Of a stretch of 27,131 nucleotides of DNA, positions 1 through 8,499 are shown in pieces. Position 1 is the stretch's first letter. Every line of letters starts with the position of its first letter. The notes below the pieces were generated by a model, which was not told where the DNA came from, ran no database searches, and saw nothing but the letters and a program-made list of their open reading frames with translations. The position numbers and the translations under genes are program-made. Source of the DNA: M55B165 sp051744245 (lineage in GTDB: Bacteria; Actinomycetota; Humimicrobiia; Humimicrobiales; Humimicrobiaceae); NCBI GenBank assembly GCA_051744245.1, contig JBNJCV010000020.1:1-27131 (forward strand), in the 5' to 3' direction.

Positions 1-795
1 TTATCCATAACTCTGGTAGTTATGGTGGTAGAAATTATAGGAGGCATTTTTACTGGAAGCATAGCATTGTTAAGCGATGCCGGGCATATGTTTACCCATA
101 GCCTTGCTATTGCCATTAGCCTTGTATCGATGATAATTGCAAGGAAGGAGCCCACGGGGCATCAAACTTTCGGGCTGTACAGGGTTGAGATATTAGCCGC
201 CCTTATAAATGGCTTATTCCTTTTAGGGATTGCCGGTTTCTTTATTTACGAAGCAATTGTGAGGATAGTAAGCCCAAGGCAGATAACGGCTTTGCAGATG
301 ATAATAATTGCCGTAATTGGGCTAGCCGTAAACCTTGCCAGCATTTTTATACTTAAAAGCGGGTTTAAGAAAAATTTAAGCGTAAAAAGCGTTTTCTACC
401 ACTTGATCGGGGATGCTGTTTCCTCGGTAGGCATTGTTATTGCAGGCATAGTCATTTTTTACACTAACTGGTCGCTGCTGGATCCGATAATAAGTATTGG
501 GATATCTGGGCTGATTATATACTGGGCAATTAGCATAATCAGGGATTCTTCCAGGATATTGCTGGAAATTGCTCCCCGGGGTCTTAATGCTGACATGATA
601 AAGAGGGATTTAAAAAAGAAATTTCCGGAGATTAAAAGATTGGAAGGAATCAGGGTGTGGAGTATTTCAAGTGATATTATTGTCTTAACTGCAAATGTTA
701 AAATTTCTTCAAATTCTGATGAGATATTGGACAAAGTCAAGAAATATTTATGGGAAAAATACGGAATAATTGAGAGCACTATTGAATTAATTTAA
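1..795 (+). CDS. CDF-family cation efflux transporter, 5' end outside window
   Basis: Membrane exporter of divalent metal ions (Zn2+/Cd2+/Co2+ type) driven by proton antiport. The frame is open to base 1, and the residues before the first ATG (base 22) still look like the first transmembrane helix, so the N-terminus is cut by the window edge. The SDAGH signature of TM2 (bases 76-90) and an HLIGD motif in TM5 mark the family. The C-terminal ~80 residues form the usual cytoplasmic ferredoxin-like domain. In TM2 the usual HxxxD metal site reads HMFTH, so the Asp is replaced by His, while TM5 keeps HxxxD. This could alter metal preference (inference). It ends 5 bp before potB and may be co-transcribed with it. 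Confidence 0.93.
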   Translation, partial: LSITLVVMVVEIIGGIFTGSIALLSDAGHMFTHSLAIAISLVSMIIARKEPTGHQTFGLYRVEILAALINGLFLLGIAGFFIYEAIVRIVSPRQITALQMIIIAVIGLAVNLASIFILKSGFKKNLSVKSVFYHLIGDAVSSVGIVIAGIVIFYTNWSLLDPIISIGISGLIIYWAISIIRDSSRILLEIAPRGLNADMIKRDLKKKFPEIKRLEGIRVWSISSDIIVLTANVKISSNSDEILDKVKKYLWEKYGIIESTIELI

Positions 796-800
796 AGAAG

Positions 801-1655
801 ATGACTGTAAGAAATAAAAATTCGATTCTTGTGTATCCGGGGCTGATTTGGTTTTTTGTTTTCTTTTTGCTTCCATTGTCCGTAATCTTTATTTATGCTT
901 TTACAAAACAGGCCATATCTGCAGGGAGTCTTGAATTTACCTTAGAAAATTTTCTGCAACTGTTCCAAAAAAAACATTATTTAATAATACTATTAAGATC
1001 TTTAAAAATAAGCATTATTACCACAGTATTATCTATTATTTTCTCTTATCCTGTTGCGTATTTCCTGGCTAAGAGAACCAGGCATGACAGGGTGCTTATA
1101 GTAGTTTTAATGGTTCCGTTCTGGATAAATTATCTCATAAGGATTTTTGCCTGGAAGCTCCTCCTGTCTGAGAATGGAATTTTAAATCAATTCCTGTTGT
1201 CTTTAAAAATAATAGATGAGCCCCTAAGGATATTGTATACCCAAACCTCTGTACTGCTTGGCCTGGTATATACTTACACCCCCATGATGGTGCTTCCGTT
1301 ATATGCTGCCCTTAAAAGGATAGATAATTCTCTGATAGAAGCATCCATGGATTTGGGGGCATCCAGGGCCAGAGCTTTTTTTGATATTACCTTTAAGTTA
1401 AGCTTAACGGGAATATTTGCGGGAACACTTCTTGTATTTATCCCCACTCTGGGAACCTTTGTGGTTCCCGCAATACTTGGAGGCACAAGTTCGGTGATGA
1501 TTGGAAATGTTATTGAAAATCAATTTAATGCTGTAGGCAATTGGAATTTTGGCTCTGCATTTACAGTCGCCTTAGCAGCTCTTTCCATTGCTTTAGTTTT
1601 GTTTTACTCTAGGATTTTTGGCCTGGAGTCAATTTACAAGAGGGGGAATTCCTAA
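801..1655 (+). CDS. potB: Spermidine/putrescine-type ABC transporter permease, PotB-like
   Basis: First inner-membrane permease of a polyamine-type ABC importer. The 284 residues form about six transmembrane helices, and the cytoplasmic EAA loop (EASMDLGA, residues 180-187) that docks on the ATPase is followed by a GTFVVPAILGG stretch typical of PotB. The ATG at 801 follows an AAAGAAG ribosome-binding site overlapping the end of the CDF gene. It sits 2 bp ahead of the second permease. The family also contains transporters for other cationic or organic substrates, so polyamine specificity is inferred from the whole operon. Confidence 0.93.
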   Translation: MTVRNKNSILVYPGLIWFFVFFLLPLSVIFIYAFTKQAISAGSLEFTLENFLQLFQKKHYLIILLRSLKISIITTVLSIIFSYPVAYFLAKRTRHDRVLIVVLMVPFWINYLIRIFAWKLLLSENGILNQFLLSLKIIDEPLRILYTQTSVLLGLVYTYTPMMVLPLYAALKRIDNSLIEASMDLGASRARAFFDITFKLSLTGIFAGTLLVFIPTLGTFVVPAILGGTSSVMIGNVIENQFNAVGNWNFGSAFTVALAALSIALVLFYSRIFGLESIYKRGNS

Positions 1656-1657
1656 AA

Positions 1658-2455
1658 ATGGAAAAGGGAAAGCCGGTTCTGCTATATATCTATACCGCAA
1701 TGTTTTTCCTTTATATTTTTATCCCTATTATTCTGATTTTTATTTTTGCCTGGAATAAAGGGGAGGGCTACAATTTTCCGCTGGAGGGCCTTACCTGGCA
1801 TTGGTTTAAGGAATTGCTTGAAGACAGAGTAGCAATTGATGCCATAAAAAACAGCATAGTTATAGCAGTTTCTTCTTCCAGCATCTCAACTTTTTTAGGT
1901 TGCCTGTTAGCGGTAGGCATTTTCAGGGGGAGGGCAGGAAAGGCTTTTTTGTTTATAGTTATTTTACTTTTGCCGGTTCTTATGCCCAGCTTGACAATAG
2001 CCATATCATCCTTAGTTTTTTTTAGGACCATCCATATACCATTGGGGATTCCCACAGTTATAATTTCACATACATCCATTAGTATGAGCTATGTTTTTTT
2101 AATAATAATGGCCAGGATAGAAGAATTTCCTACCGAGTTGCAGGAAGCTTCTATTGACCTGGGCGCTAAATGGGTTATAAGTTTAAGGGATGTTGTGCTG
2201 CCTTTTTTAGCACCTTCTTTAATTGCTGGATGGCTTTTTGCGTTTATGATTAGCTGGAATGAATTTATAGTGGCTTATTTCTTAATAGGGAATAATATTA
2301 CCTTGCCTGTATATATTTTCTCTCAACTGAGGTTTGGCATATCTCCCAAGATAAATGTAATTTCTGTCCTGATTACTATATTTTCATTTACCATAATTTT
2401 ATTGCTACTGCTCTCCAGAAAGCTATATAGAAAAATTTATGAAAAAAAGATATGA
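1658..2455 (+). CDS. potC: Spermidine/putrescine-type ABC transporter permease, PotC-like
   Basis: Second permease of the importer, expected to pair with PotB in the membrane. The 265 residues give about six helices and an EAA loop (EASIDLGA, residues 163-170). A WNEFIVAYFL segment near residue 205 is characteristic of PotC-type subunits. The ATG follows an AGGGGGAA ribosome-binding site located in the end of potB. A 37-bp gap with its own ribosome-binding site separates it from the substrate-binding gene. Confidence 0.93.
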   Translation: MEKGKPVLLYIYTAMFFLYIFIPIILIFIFAWNKGEGYNFPLEGLTWHWFKELLEDRVAIDAIKNSIVIAVSSSSISTFLGCLLAVGIFRGRAGKAFLFIVILLLPVLMPSLTIAISSLVFFRTIHIPLGIPTVIISHTSISMSYVFLIIMARIEEFPTELQEASIDLGAKWVISLRDVVLPFLAPSLIAGWLFAFMISWNEFIVAYFLIGNNITLPVYIFSQLRFGISPKINVISVLITIFSFTIILLLLLSRKLYRKIYEKKI

Positions 2456-2492
2456 TTTATTTTAACTGTTAATATGAAGGTCCGGGGAAAAC

Positions 2493-3578
2493 GTGAAAAA
2501 AATTGGAATAATAATTTTAATCCTGTTGGTTGCAATAGTATTTTATGCTGCTGGATGCAATAAACCTGCTGTGTCTTCCAAAGAGTTGATTGTGTATGTT
2601 TGGGACGGATACCTTCCAGAAAGGATAATAGAGCAGTTTGAGGAAGAATCAGGCATTAAGCTAAGCGTTAACCTTATATCCGATAATGCGGCAACTTTTA
2701 ATCTGCTTAAAAGCGGGGGAAAAGCAGATCTGGTAATGCCTACACAGAATCAGGTAAACAGGTTCTATATTGAGGATTTAGCTATACCCCTAGACTTGGA
2801 CAAGCTGGAAAATTATAAAAATGTTTCCGAATCTTTTAAAGGGCAGGACTGGAGCAGGTGGGACGGAAATAATTTAGGTTCGGGGGATACATATGTAATC
2901 CCCTATATTTTTGGAACCAGCGGTATGGTTATAAATACAGGTAAATATACTCAACCAATCGAAGGTATGGGGTGGGAAGTGTTATTTGAACCAGAGTTAA
3001 AGTCCAGGGTTTCTTCAAGAAATTCTGCAGAGTCCCTTATGATTTGCATGGACCTATTGGGAATACCCAGAAGTGAATTGATGGCTAACCCTGAGGCTAC
3101 CCTTGAGAAGATAAAGGACAAAGCAATAGAGCTGAGGAATAATGTATTGAAATTTTATAATACCGGAGCAGAAGTGCTGGACCTATTAGAAAATGAAGAA
3201 GTATGGGTTGCCCACATATGGGATGGGGGAGCAAGAAAACTTGCAGCTTCAGATCCCAAGTTTAAATATGTTCTGCCTTCCAGCGGAGGTTTTGGGTGGA
3301 CGGATACTTTTATGATCCCTTCTTCTGCTGCCAATGTGGAAGGCGCTTATGAATTTATTGATTTTATGTTAAAGCCTGATATTGCTGCTATTGTGCTGGA
3401 AGAAGGCGGTTTTACCACTACTGTCAAGGGTTCAATTGACCTTGCTGAAGGCATTGATAAGGAGCTTTATGTATTTACGCCTGAAGAATTGTCCAGTCTT
3501 AAATGGCAATTAAATTATCCCCAGGAAGTTGTGGATGCTTATATAAGTTTTTGGGAAGAATTATCAACTATAGAATAA
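2493..3578 (+). CDS. potD: Extracellular polyamine-binding lipoprotein, PotD-like
   Basis: Substrate-binding protein that captures the ligand outside the membrane and delivers it to the PotBC channel. A GTG start at 2493 lies downstream of a GGGGAAA ribosome-binding site. The 361-residue product begins with Lys-Lys, a hydrophobic helix and an AAGC lipobox (Cys22), so it is a predicted lipoprotein. The mature part opens with a VYVWDGYLPERI segment like the YNWGDY start of PotD/PotF. A KADLVMPTQNQV stretch matches the family's 'YDVVVPSxY' hinge region. Spermidine versus putrescine cannot be decided by eye. Confidence 0.92.
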   Translation: MKKIGIIILILLVAIVFYAAGCNKPAVSSKELIVYVWDGYLPERIIEQFEEESGIKLSVNLISDNAATFNLLKSGGKADLVMPTQNQVNRFYIEDLAIPLDLDKLENYKNVSESFKGQDWSRWDGNNLGSGDTYVIPYIFGTSGMVINTGKYTQPIEGMGWEVLFEPELKSRVSSRNSAESLMICMDLLGIPRSELMANPEATLEKIKDKAIELRNNVLKFYNTGAEVLDLLENEEVWVAHIWDGGARKLAASDPKFKYVLPSSGGFGWTDTFMIPSSAANVEGAYEFIDFMLKPDIAAIVLEEGGFTTTVKGSIDLAEGIDKELYVFTPEELSSLKWQLNYPQEVVDAYISFWEELSTIE

Positions 3579-3581
3579 AAT

Positions 3582-4664
3582 ATGCCATATATTGTAGAAC
3601 TTAAAGGAATTACAAAAAAATATGGCAGGATAGTTGCTGTTGACAACATTGACCTAAAAGTTAAAGAAGGGGAATTCTTTTCCCTTTTGGGCCCTTCAGG
3701 ATGTGGTAAAACAACCACCCTCCGGATAATAGGAGGGTTTGTAGCACAGGATAGCGGAACTGTAACCATAGACAATAACCTGATGAAAAATATATCCCCG
3801 GATAAGAGGGATACCAGCATGGTTTTTCAGGATCTGGCTTTATTTCCTCATTTAAGTGTCAGGGAAAATATTGTTTACGGGTTGAAGAAAAGGTCTTTTG
3901 CCAGAACTAGAATAGAAAGTGAATTTTATAAAATAATTAAGCTGGTAAACCTGGAAGGCTTGGAAAACAGGAGAATCGCTGAACTGTCAGGAGGCCAGAA
4001 GCAGAGGGTAGCTCTGGCCAGGTCCCTTATAGTAAATCCCAAAATCCTCTTGCTGGATGAGCCACTGGCATCACTGGACAAAAAATTGAGAATTTCCATG
4101 CGGAAGGAACTTAAACAGATACAGCGCAAAACAGGGACAACTTTTTTATATGTTACCCATGACCAGAGCGAAGCCCTTACCATGTCTGATACTTTAGCAG
4201 TAATGAAAGCAGGAAAAATTATACAATCAGGCACTCCAGACGACATTTATAATAATCCGGTTAATACATTTACAGCTGATTTTATTGGGGCAGGCAATTT
4301 TATAAAATTAAAAAATATTAAAAAACAAAACAGCAGGTATATACTAACTACTGAAAAAAACGGGAAAATATTGTCCGATAAAGGACTATTCAAATATGGA
4401 GATAGTTCTACCCTTTATTTTTTTATAAGGCCTGAGAAAATAAAGGTATCTAAAGTGCCTGTATGCCAGGGCAATTGTTATAAAGGGGTGGTAAGGAGCT
4501 CAATCTTTGAGGGTCCTGATATCAGGATTGCTATATATAATCCCGAAGTAGGAGAACTGACTGCAGAAATTAAAAATGACAGCGCTGTTAAAAATTACCG
4601 GGAAAACGATAAAGTATTTTTTTACTGGAACTATAACGGAGGCATAATTTTAAAGGGTAACTAA
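3582..4664 (+). CDS. potA: Spermidine/putrescine ABC transporter ATP-binding protein, PotA-like
   Basis: Cytoplasmic ATPase of the importer. All motifs are intact: Walker A GPSGCGKTT (residues 37-45), Q-loop Gln83, signature LSGGQ (135-139), Walker B ILLLDE (155-160) and the H-loop in VTHDQ (191-195). The last ~120 residues form a TOBE-like regulatory domain. The ATG is 3 bp after the potD stop and has no clear ribosome-binding site, so translational coupling to potD is likely (inference). Placing the ATPase last (potB-C-D-A) differs from the familiar potABCD order. Length, 360 residues, is normal for the family. Confidence 0.94.
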   Translation: MPYIVELKGITKKYGRIVAVDNIDLKVKEGEFFSLLGPSGCGKTTTLRIIGGFVAQDSGTVTIDNNLMKNISPDKRDTSMVFQDLALFPHLSVRENIVYGLKKRSFARTRIESEFYKIIKLVNLEGLENRRIAELSGGQKQRVALARSLIVNPKILLLDEPLASLDKKLRISMRKELKQIQRKTGTTFLYVTHDQSEALTMSDTLAVMKAGKIIQSGTPDDIYNNPVNTFTADFIGAGNFIKLKNIKKQNSRYILTTEKNGKILSDKGLFKYGDSSTLYFFIRPEKIKVSKVPVCQGNCYKGVVRSSIFEGPDIRIAIYNPEVGELTAEIKNDSAVKNYRENDKVFFYWNYNGGIILKGN

Positions 4665-4788
4665 TCTTTCTATGTTGGTATCCTTTCTGTGTATGGCTAT
4701 ATTAATTCTTCAAAAAAATAATGGCTATAATTATTTAAATTACTGTGATAAGTTTTTACCAAAGCATAAAAGAAGAAAGGTAACAGGG

Positions 4789-5901
4789 ATGAATGGCAAA
4801 AAAAGCAAAGTATATTTTATTAATTCTAAACAAAAGAAAAACAGGGATTTAATAAAAACCATAGGTGATGCTTTTGATAAAACTGGATTGTTTAAAAAAA
4901 TGCAAGAAAATGATAAGACAGCGGTTAAGATGCATTTTGGGGAAATGGGAAATTTCTCTTCTATTAGGCCGGTTTTTATAAAAAAAATTGTAGAGAAAAT
5001 AAAAAGTTATGGCGGTTCCCCGTTTCTTACAGACAGCAATACTTTATATTATAGGAAGAGACATAATGCCATAGATCACTTAATGACTGCTTCCACCAAC
5101 GGGTTTAATATTGGTAGCATGGGAGCTCCCATAATAATTGCTGATGGATTACGCGGCAAGGATTTTAAAACGGTAAAAATAAATGGTAATTATTTTAAAG
5201 AGGTATTTATTGCAAGCTCTATATTCCATGCTGATTTTATTGTAGCCGCTTCCCATTTTACTGCCCACCCCCTTGGAGGATTCGGGGGAGCCATTAAGAA
5301 CTTAGCTATGGGCGGTTCTGCTGTTAAGGGTAAATTCCAGCAGCATTCCGAATTTGTACCTGGCCTAAAGGAGGATCTATGCAGATTGTGTGGTAGTTGT
5401 ATTGAAACATGTAACCACGGGGCAATTGAAAAAGGAGACAGCAGCATTTATTTTATCTCTGATAATTGTGTTGGGTGCGGGGAGTGTATTACCGAATGTA
5501 AATACGGAGCAATACATCCCAAATTTAAAAAAGAGGTAAAAAAACTACAGGAAAAAATGGTTGAATACCTGATGGGAATTGTAAAAGAAAAAGAGGGCAA
5601 GATTGTATATATTAATTCTTTAACTGATATAACTCCGCATTGCGATTGTACTTCTTTCTCTGAGGTTCCATTTGTTTCAGACCAAGGCATATTAATCTCA
5701 GGTGATCCCATAGCGATTGATAAGGCATCAGTAGATATTATAAATTCGGCTCCCTTTAATACAGACAGCCCTTATAGGAAAAAGGGAGAGGGAAAAGATA
5801 AATTTGAAATAATTAATGAAGATGTAAGTTGGAAATACCAGATTAGCTACGGGATGGAAATGGGAGTGGGAAATAGTGGATATGAGATTATAGAGATTTA
5901 A
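4789..5901 (+). CDS. DUF362 family protein with two 4Fe-4S clusters
   Basis: Predicted cytoplasmic iron-sulfur protein of unknown reaction. A DUF362 domain (KVYFINS start, AVKMHFGE, FGGAIKNLAMG) is interrupted at residues 198-237 by two ferredoxin motifs, CRLCGSCIETC and CVGCGECITEC. It then resumes with the family's SGDPIAIDKAS segment. DUF362 proteins are common in anaerobes and are presumed redox proteins. I chose the ATG at 4789 over the longer in-frame ATG at 4672. A GAAAGG ribosome-binding site sits 8 bp upstream of 4789, and homologous sequence begins there, whereas the extra 39 residues look non-conserved. It follows potA and may share its transcript. Confidence 0.85.
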   Translation: MNGKKSKVYFINSKQKKNRDLIKTIGDAFDKTGLFKKMQENDKTAVKMHFGEMGNFSSIRPVFIKKIVEKIKSYGGSPFLTDSNTLYYRKRHNAIDHLMTASTNGFNIGSMGAPIIIADGLRGKDFKTVKINGNYFKEVFIASSIFHADFIVAASHFTAHPLGGFGGAIKNLAMGGSAVKGKFQQHSEFVPGLKEDLCRLCGSCIETCNHGAIEKGDSSIYFISDNCVGCGECITECKYGAIHPKFKKEVKKLQEKMVEYLMGIVKEKEGKIVYINSLTDITPHCDCTSFSEVPFVSDQGILISGDPIAIDKASVDIINSAPFNTDSPYRKKGEGKDKFEIINEDVSWKYQISYGMEMGVGNSGYEIIEI

Positions 5902-5964
5902 AGAAAGTTATTAAAAAGGAAAGTTGAATAAATAGGTGAAAAAGATAAAATCAGGGCAGAGTAA

Positions 5965-7296
5965 CTAGAAAAATATTTTGTCCCTATCTTCTATCCTCAG
6001 CCAGCTATAGAGTTCCTCAAGCTTGGAATTCAAAAATCTATTGTCTGGCTGTTGGAGGACTTTTCTGTCGAACCCATTAACAGCATACTTTACGAATTCC
6101 TTCAATATAGGGGCGATTTTCCTGTTTTTATTTTCTGCTACCAATATCAGGACTTCTATGAAAGTGGCAATTATGGAAATGTGGTCTTGGGAAAAATTTA
6201 AAATTTTATAAAAACTTGCATAAATTATATCCTCAAAAGACCTTTCGTCAAGTATGAGACGTAGGTTGCCTTCTTGGTCATAGAAATATTTTCTCCCCTG
6301 GCAGTAATTGCATATCTTGGTTAATATAATTCCAATGTTCCGAATTGCCAGCATAGCAGTGTTGGGATCATTTATACTTGGCGAAATAGCTCGGAGGGCA
6401 ATTTCTTCCAGCTTCTGGATTCCAAAATCCAGGTCCTGTATAGTACTTTTATAATTACCAATATTAATATATTTAGAGTAACTTTCTCTTATTTTTTTAT
6501 CTTCTTTAAAATTCCAAATTGTGATATAGGGTGTGGACTGGCTTACATAATCTCCAACTTTTTTTGTAGTTTCAATTATTATATCCTTTCCCTTTGCATA
6601 CTTTATCAGACCTTCAATATCAATATACTGGATGTGGCCATATTTGTGGGCGGTTACCTGTTTAGAGTTTCTTTTATGCAGATTTATAATTCCTTCCCTT
6701 ACATTTGATAAAATTTTTCCATTGTTCTTTAAGCTTTTAATATTCTTTTGTTTTCTTTTTAAGGTAGCCAATATTTCTTGGCTTAAATCTTCAACTAAAT
6801 TATTAATTTGTATGGAGTTTGTTATATATTGAAGAAACCTTATAAAATAGCCTATGCTAATAAGAGACAATATTATGGCAAAGAAAGGGGAAAAAACAAA
6901 GGTTTCAGGCTCCCTTTCGTGCATAAATAAAAGGGAAACTATGGAATAAGTAAACCCTGATATAAATACCCCTAGCACTATTTGGGTAAGCTTGTCGGAT
7001 ATAAAGTTCTGGAGCGTCCTGGGTGAAAACTGAGAAGAATATATTGACAGCACCACCATTATTGTAGAGAAAGTAATGGTGGTCATTGTTAGGAGCGCAG
7101 TGGCAATAACTGTTAGTATTGTCCTTCCCAGAGTTACGCCGGTAAGAGCAAAAGCTGGTAAAAACTTCTGGAAATCTTCCTGGAAGGTAGTATCAATGGT
7201 GACGGTAATAAATGATAGAACTATGGAGCCAAAAATAAACAGGCTGGGGACAAACCATATGCTTTCTTTATACCTGAGTATTATTTTCCTAAACAA
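5965..7296 (-). CDS. DUF2254 family membrane protein
   Basis: Predicted integral membrane protein of unknown function. The 443 residues have about four transmembrane helices in the first ~150 positions. These include the DUF2254 hallmark LTMTTITFSTIMVVLSIYSSQ and SPRTLQNFISD. A large soluble C-terminal region follows, with a segment SPSINDPNTAM that is also family-typical. The start is TTG (7296-7294): an in-frame stop lies just upstream and the next Met is about 70 residues in. It is convergent with the DUF362 gene and divergent from the AmaP-like gene. Confidence 0.85.
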   Translation of the reverse strand: MFRKIILRYKESIWFVPSLFIFGSIVLSFITVTIDTTFQEDFQKFLPAFALTGVTLGRTILTVIATALLTMTTITFSTIMVVLSIYSSQFSPRTLQNFISDKLTQIVLGVFISGFTYSIVSLLFMHEREPETFVFSPFFAIILSLISIGYFIRFLQYITNSIQINNLVEDLSQEILATLKRKQKNIKSLKNNGKILSNVREGIINLHKRNSKQVTAHKYGHIQYIDIEGLIKYAKGKDIIIETTKKVGDYVSQSTPYITIWNFKEDKKIRESYSKYINIGNYKSTIQDLDFGIQKLEEIALRAISPSINDPNTAMLAIRNIGIILTKICNYCQGRKYFYDQEGNLRLILDERSFEDIIYASFYKILNFSQDHISIIATFIEVLILVAENKNRKIAPILKEFVKYAVNGFDRKVLQQPDNRFLNSKLEELYSWLRIEDRDKIFF

Positions 7297-7395
7297 TTTT
7301 TACTTTCATTGTATTTATTTTTAAAACATTTTTCTTTTTAAGATTCTATAATTTTATAATATTTTTAAGTTTTTTTTAACTTCCCTAATATTTTT

Positions 7396-7423
7396 TTCAC
7401 TGCTTTTTATTGTTATATATTAT
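7396..7423 (+). promoter_or_regulatory. Candidate sigma-70-type promoter for the AmaP-like gene
   Basis: TTCACT (7396-7401), a 16-bp spacer and TATTAT (7418-7423) lie in an AT-rich 170-bp divergent intergenic region, about 45 bp upstream of the AmaP-like start. The background is so AT-rich that chance matches are likely. Positions are by eye. Confidence 0.35.
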
Positions 7424-7466
7424 AAAATAATATAAGAAGTAAATTTTAAAAGGAAAGGGATGTAAA

Positions 7467-8090
7467 ATGAATATTTTTAATAGAATTATTGTGGTTATAT
7501 TGCTGCTATTTTTAGTTGTTTTTTCAATTGTATCTTTCGTTAACATGTTTGCAAATTTATACAATATTTCCGATATAGCTGACAGGATTGTAAATTATGT
7601 GGCGAGTGCAAACCAATTTATTCTGGCTCTGGTATTATTGTTGATTGTGATTGTGGGGTTAGTCATTCTCGTATTTGAATTTTACAGGCGGAAACCAAAA
7701 GCTGCAAATATTTCAAAGGATCAATCAGGAAAGACAATGATAACCCTTAAAACAGTGTCTAAGCAGATAAGAGAGAAATTACTCCCCCTTGAAAATGTTA
7801 TTGATCCTAAAGTAAAAGTTATTCCTAAAAAAGAAGGGATAATGATAAATATATATTCTAATTTGGTAAAGGGAGATAATGTAGCAGACAGGACCCAGGA
7901 GATAAGAAGAGCAGCTAGTGATTTTGCTTCCAAGGAATTAGGGTTTAGAGTACTTAAGACCAATTATACTGCAACCGGCTTTATTACCAGAAAAGAGGAA
8001 AAGGAAAAGGAAGAGGAAGAGAAAGAAGTGGAAATAAAGGAAACACCAGAAGAGGAAAAACAAGAAAAGCCTGATACCGGAGAAGAGTAG
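7467..8090 (+). CDS. amaP: Alkaline shock response membrane anchor protein AmaP-like
   Basis: Membrane protein expected to tether Asp23-type proteins to the membrane in the cell-envelope stress response. The layout fits AmaP: TM1 at about residues 6-28, a short extracellular loop, TM2 at about 50-72, then an Asp23-like cytoplasmic domain (about 85-170). It ends in a Lys/Glu-rich charged tail (170-207). A strong AGGAAAGGGA ribosome-binding site precedes the ATG. In characterised Gram-positives amaP lies beside asp23 (DUF322); no such partner is visible here, so its client must be elsewhere or be the domain itself. The charged tail is longer than I would expect. Confidence 0.75.
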   Translation: MNIFNRIIVVILLLFLVVFSIVSFVNMFANLYNISDIADRIVNYVASANQFILALVLLLIVIVGLVILVFEFYRRKPKAANISKDQSGKTMITLKTVSKQIREKLLPLENVIDPKVKVIPKKEGIMINIYSNLVKGDNVADRTQEIRRAASDFASKELGFRVLKTNYTATGFITRKEEKEKEEEEKEVEIKETPEEEKQEKPDTGEE

Positions 8091-8208
8091 AGGGTCAAGA
8101 GCTGGTGTATGAATTGATTACTTCTTAGACAACAGCCTTTTTAAGTTAAGTTTTTTGTATTCTAAGGTTTGCCTGTATAAAAATGCTTAATATATTTAGT
8201 AGCATAAA

Positions 8209-8465
8209 TTGAAAAAAAATAGAGGGCAAGGGAAAACAAAAAAGGTTGAAGAAAAGAAAAAAAAGAAAGAAAAAGAATATTTGCAATAATAGGTATTGCT
8301 ACCAGTCTGGCAATTATAATAATTATTATAATTTTACTTCTCTTAACTTTTTGCCGCAATAAGGACATAGAAGAGGAAGTTATTGAAACAGAAGAAGAAA
8401 TCGATGTAGCAGTAAAAACTGAAACCGAAAGCTTAGTGATTGAAGAAGACACAAACGGAAGCTAA
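8209..8465 (+). pseudogene. Out-of-frame N-terminal part of the Ig/PKD-like surface protein
   Basis: Two overlapping plus-strand frames here encode what looks like the start of the downstream protein. A TTG at 8209 opens a Lys-rich stretch (KKNRGQGKTKKVEEKK) that stops at 8287. The adjacent -1 frame, open from 8250, encodes RKRIFAIIG, a strongly hydrophobic helix and then an acidic tail ending at a TAA (8463). The two frames meet at an A8 run (8257-8264) containing A AAA AAG in the correct phase for a -1 slip. A TAA at 8463, a TAG at 8473 in the other frame and a second shift near 8480 separate it from the intact downstream frame. It is either a decayed N-terminus or several small indels in the assembly. 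There is no clear ribosome-binding site. Confidence 0.55.
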
Positions 8466-8499
8466 GAAGATTTAGAAGAAGAACCTGGAAGAAGATCCG

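Noticed and set aside
4672..4788. N-terminal extension of the DUF362 protein from the ATG at 4672
   Set aside because: No ribosome-binding site at 4672, non-conserved composition, and GAAAGG placed correctly for the ATG at 4789 where the family sequence begins.
8259..8265. Functional programmed frameshift as the sole explanation of the broken surface-protein gene
   Set aside because: The slip site is in the right phase, but it cannot bypass the later TAA (8463) and second frame change, so decay or indel error is the simpler reading.
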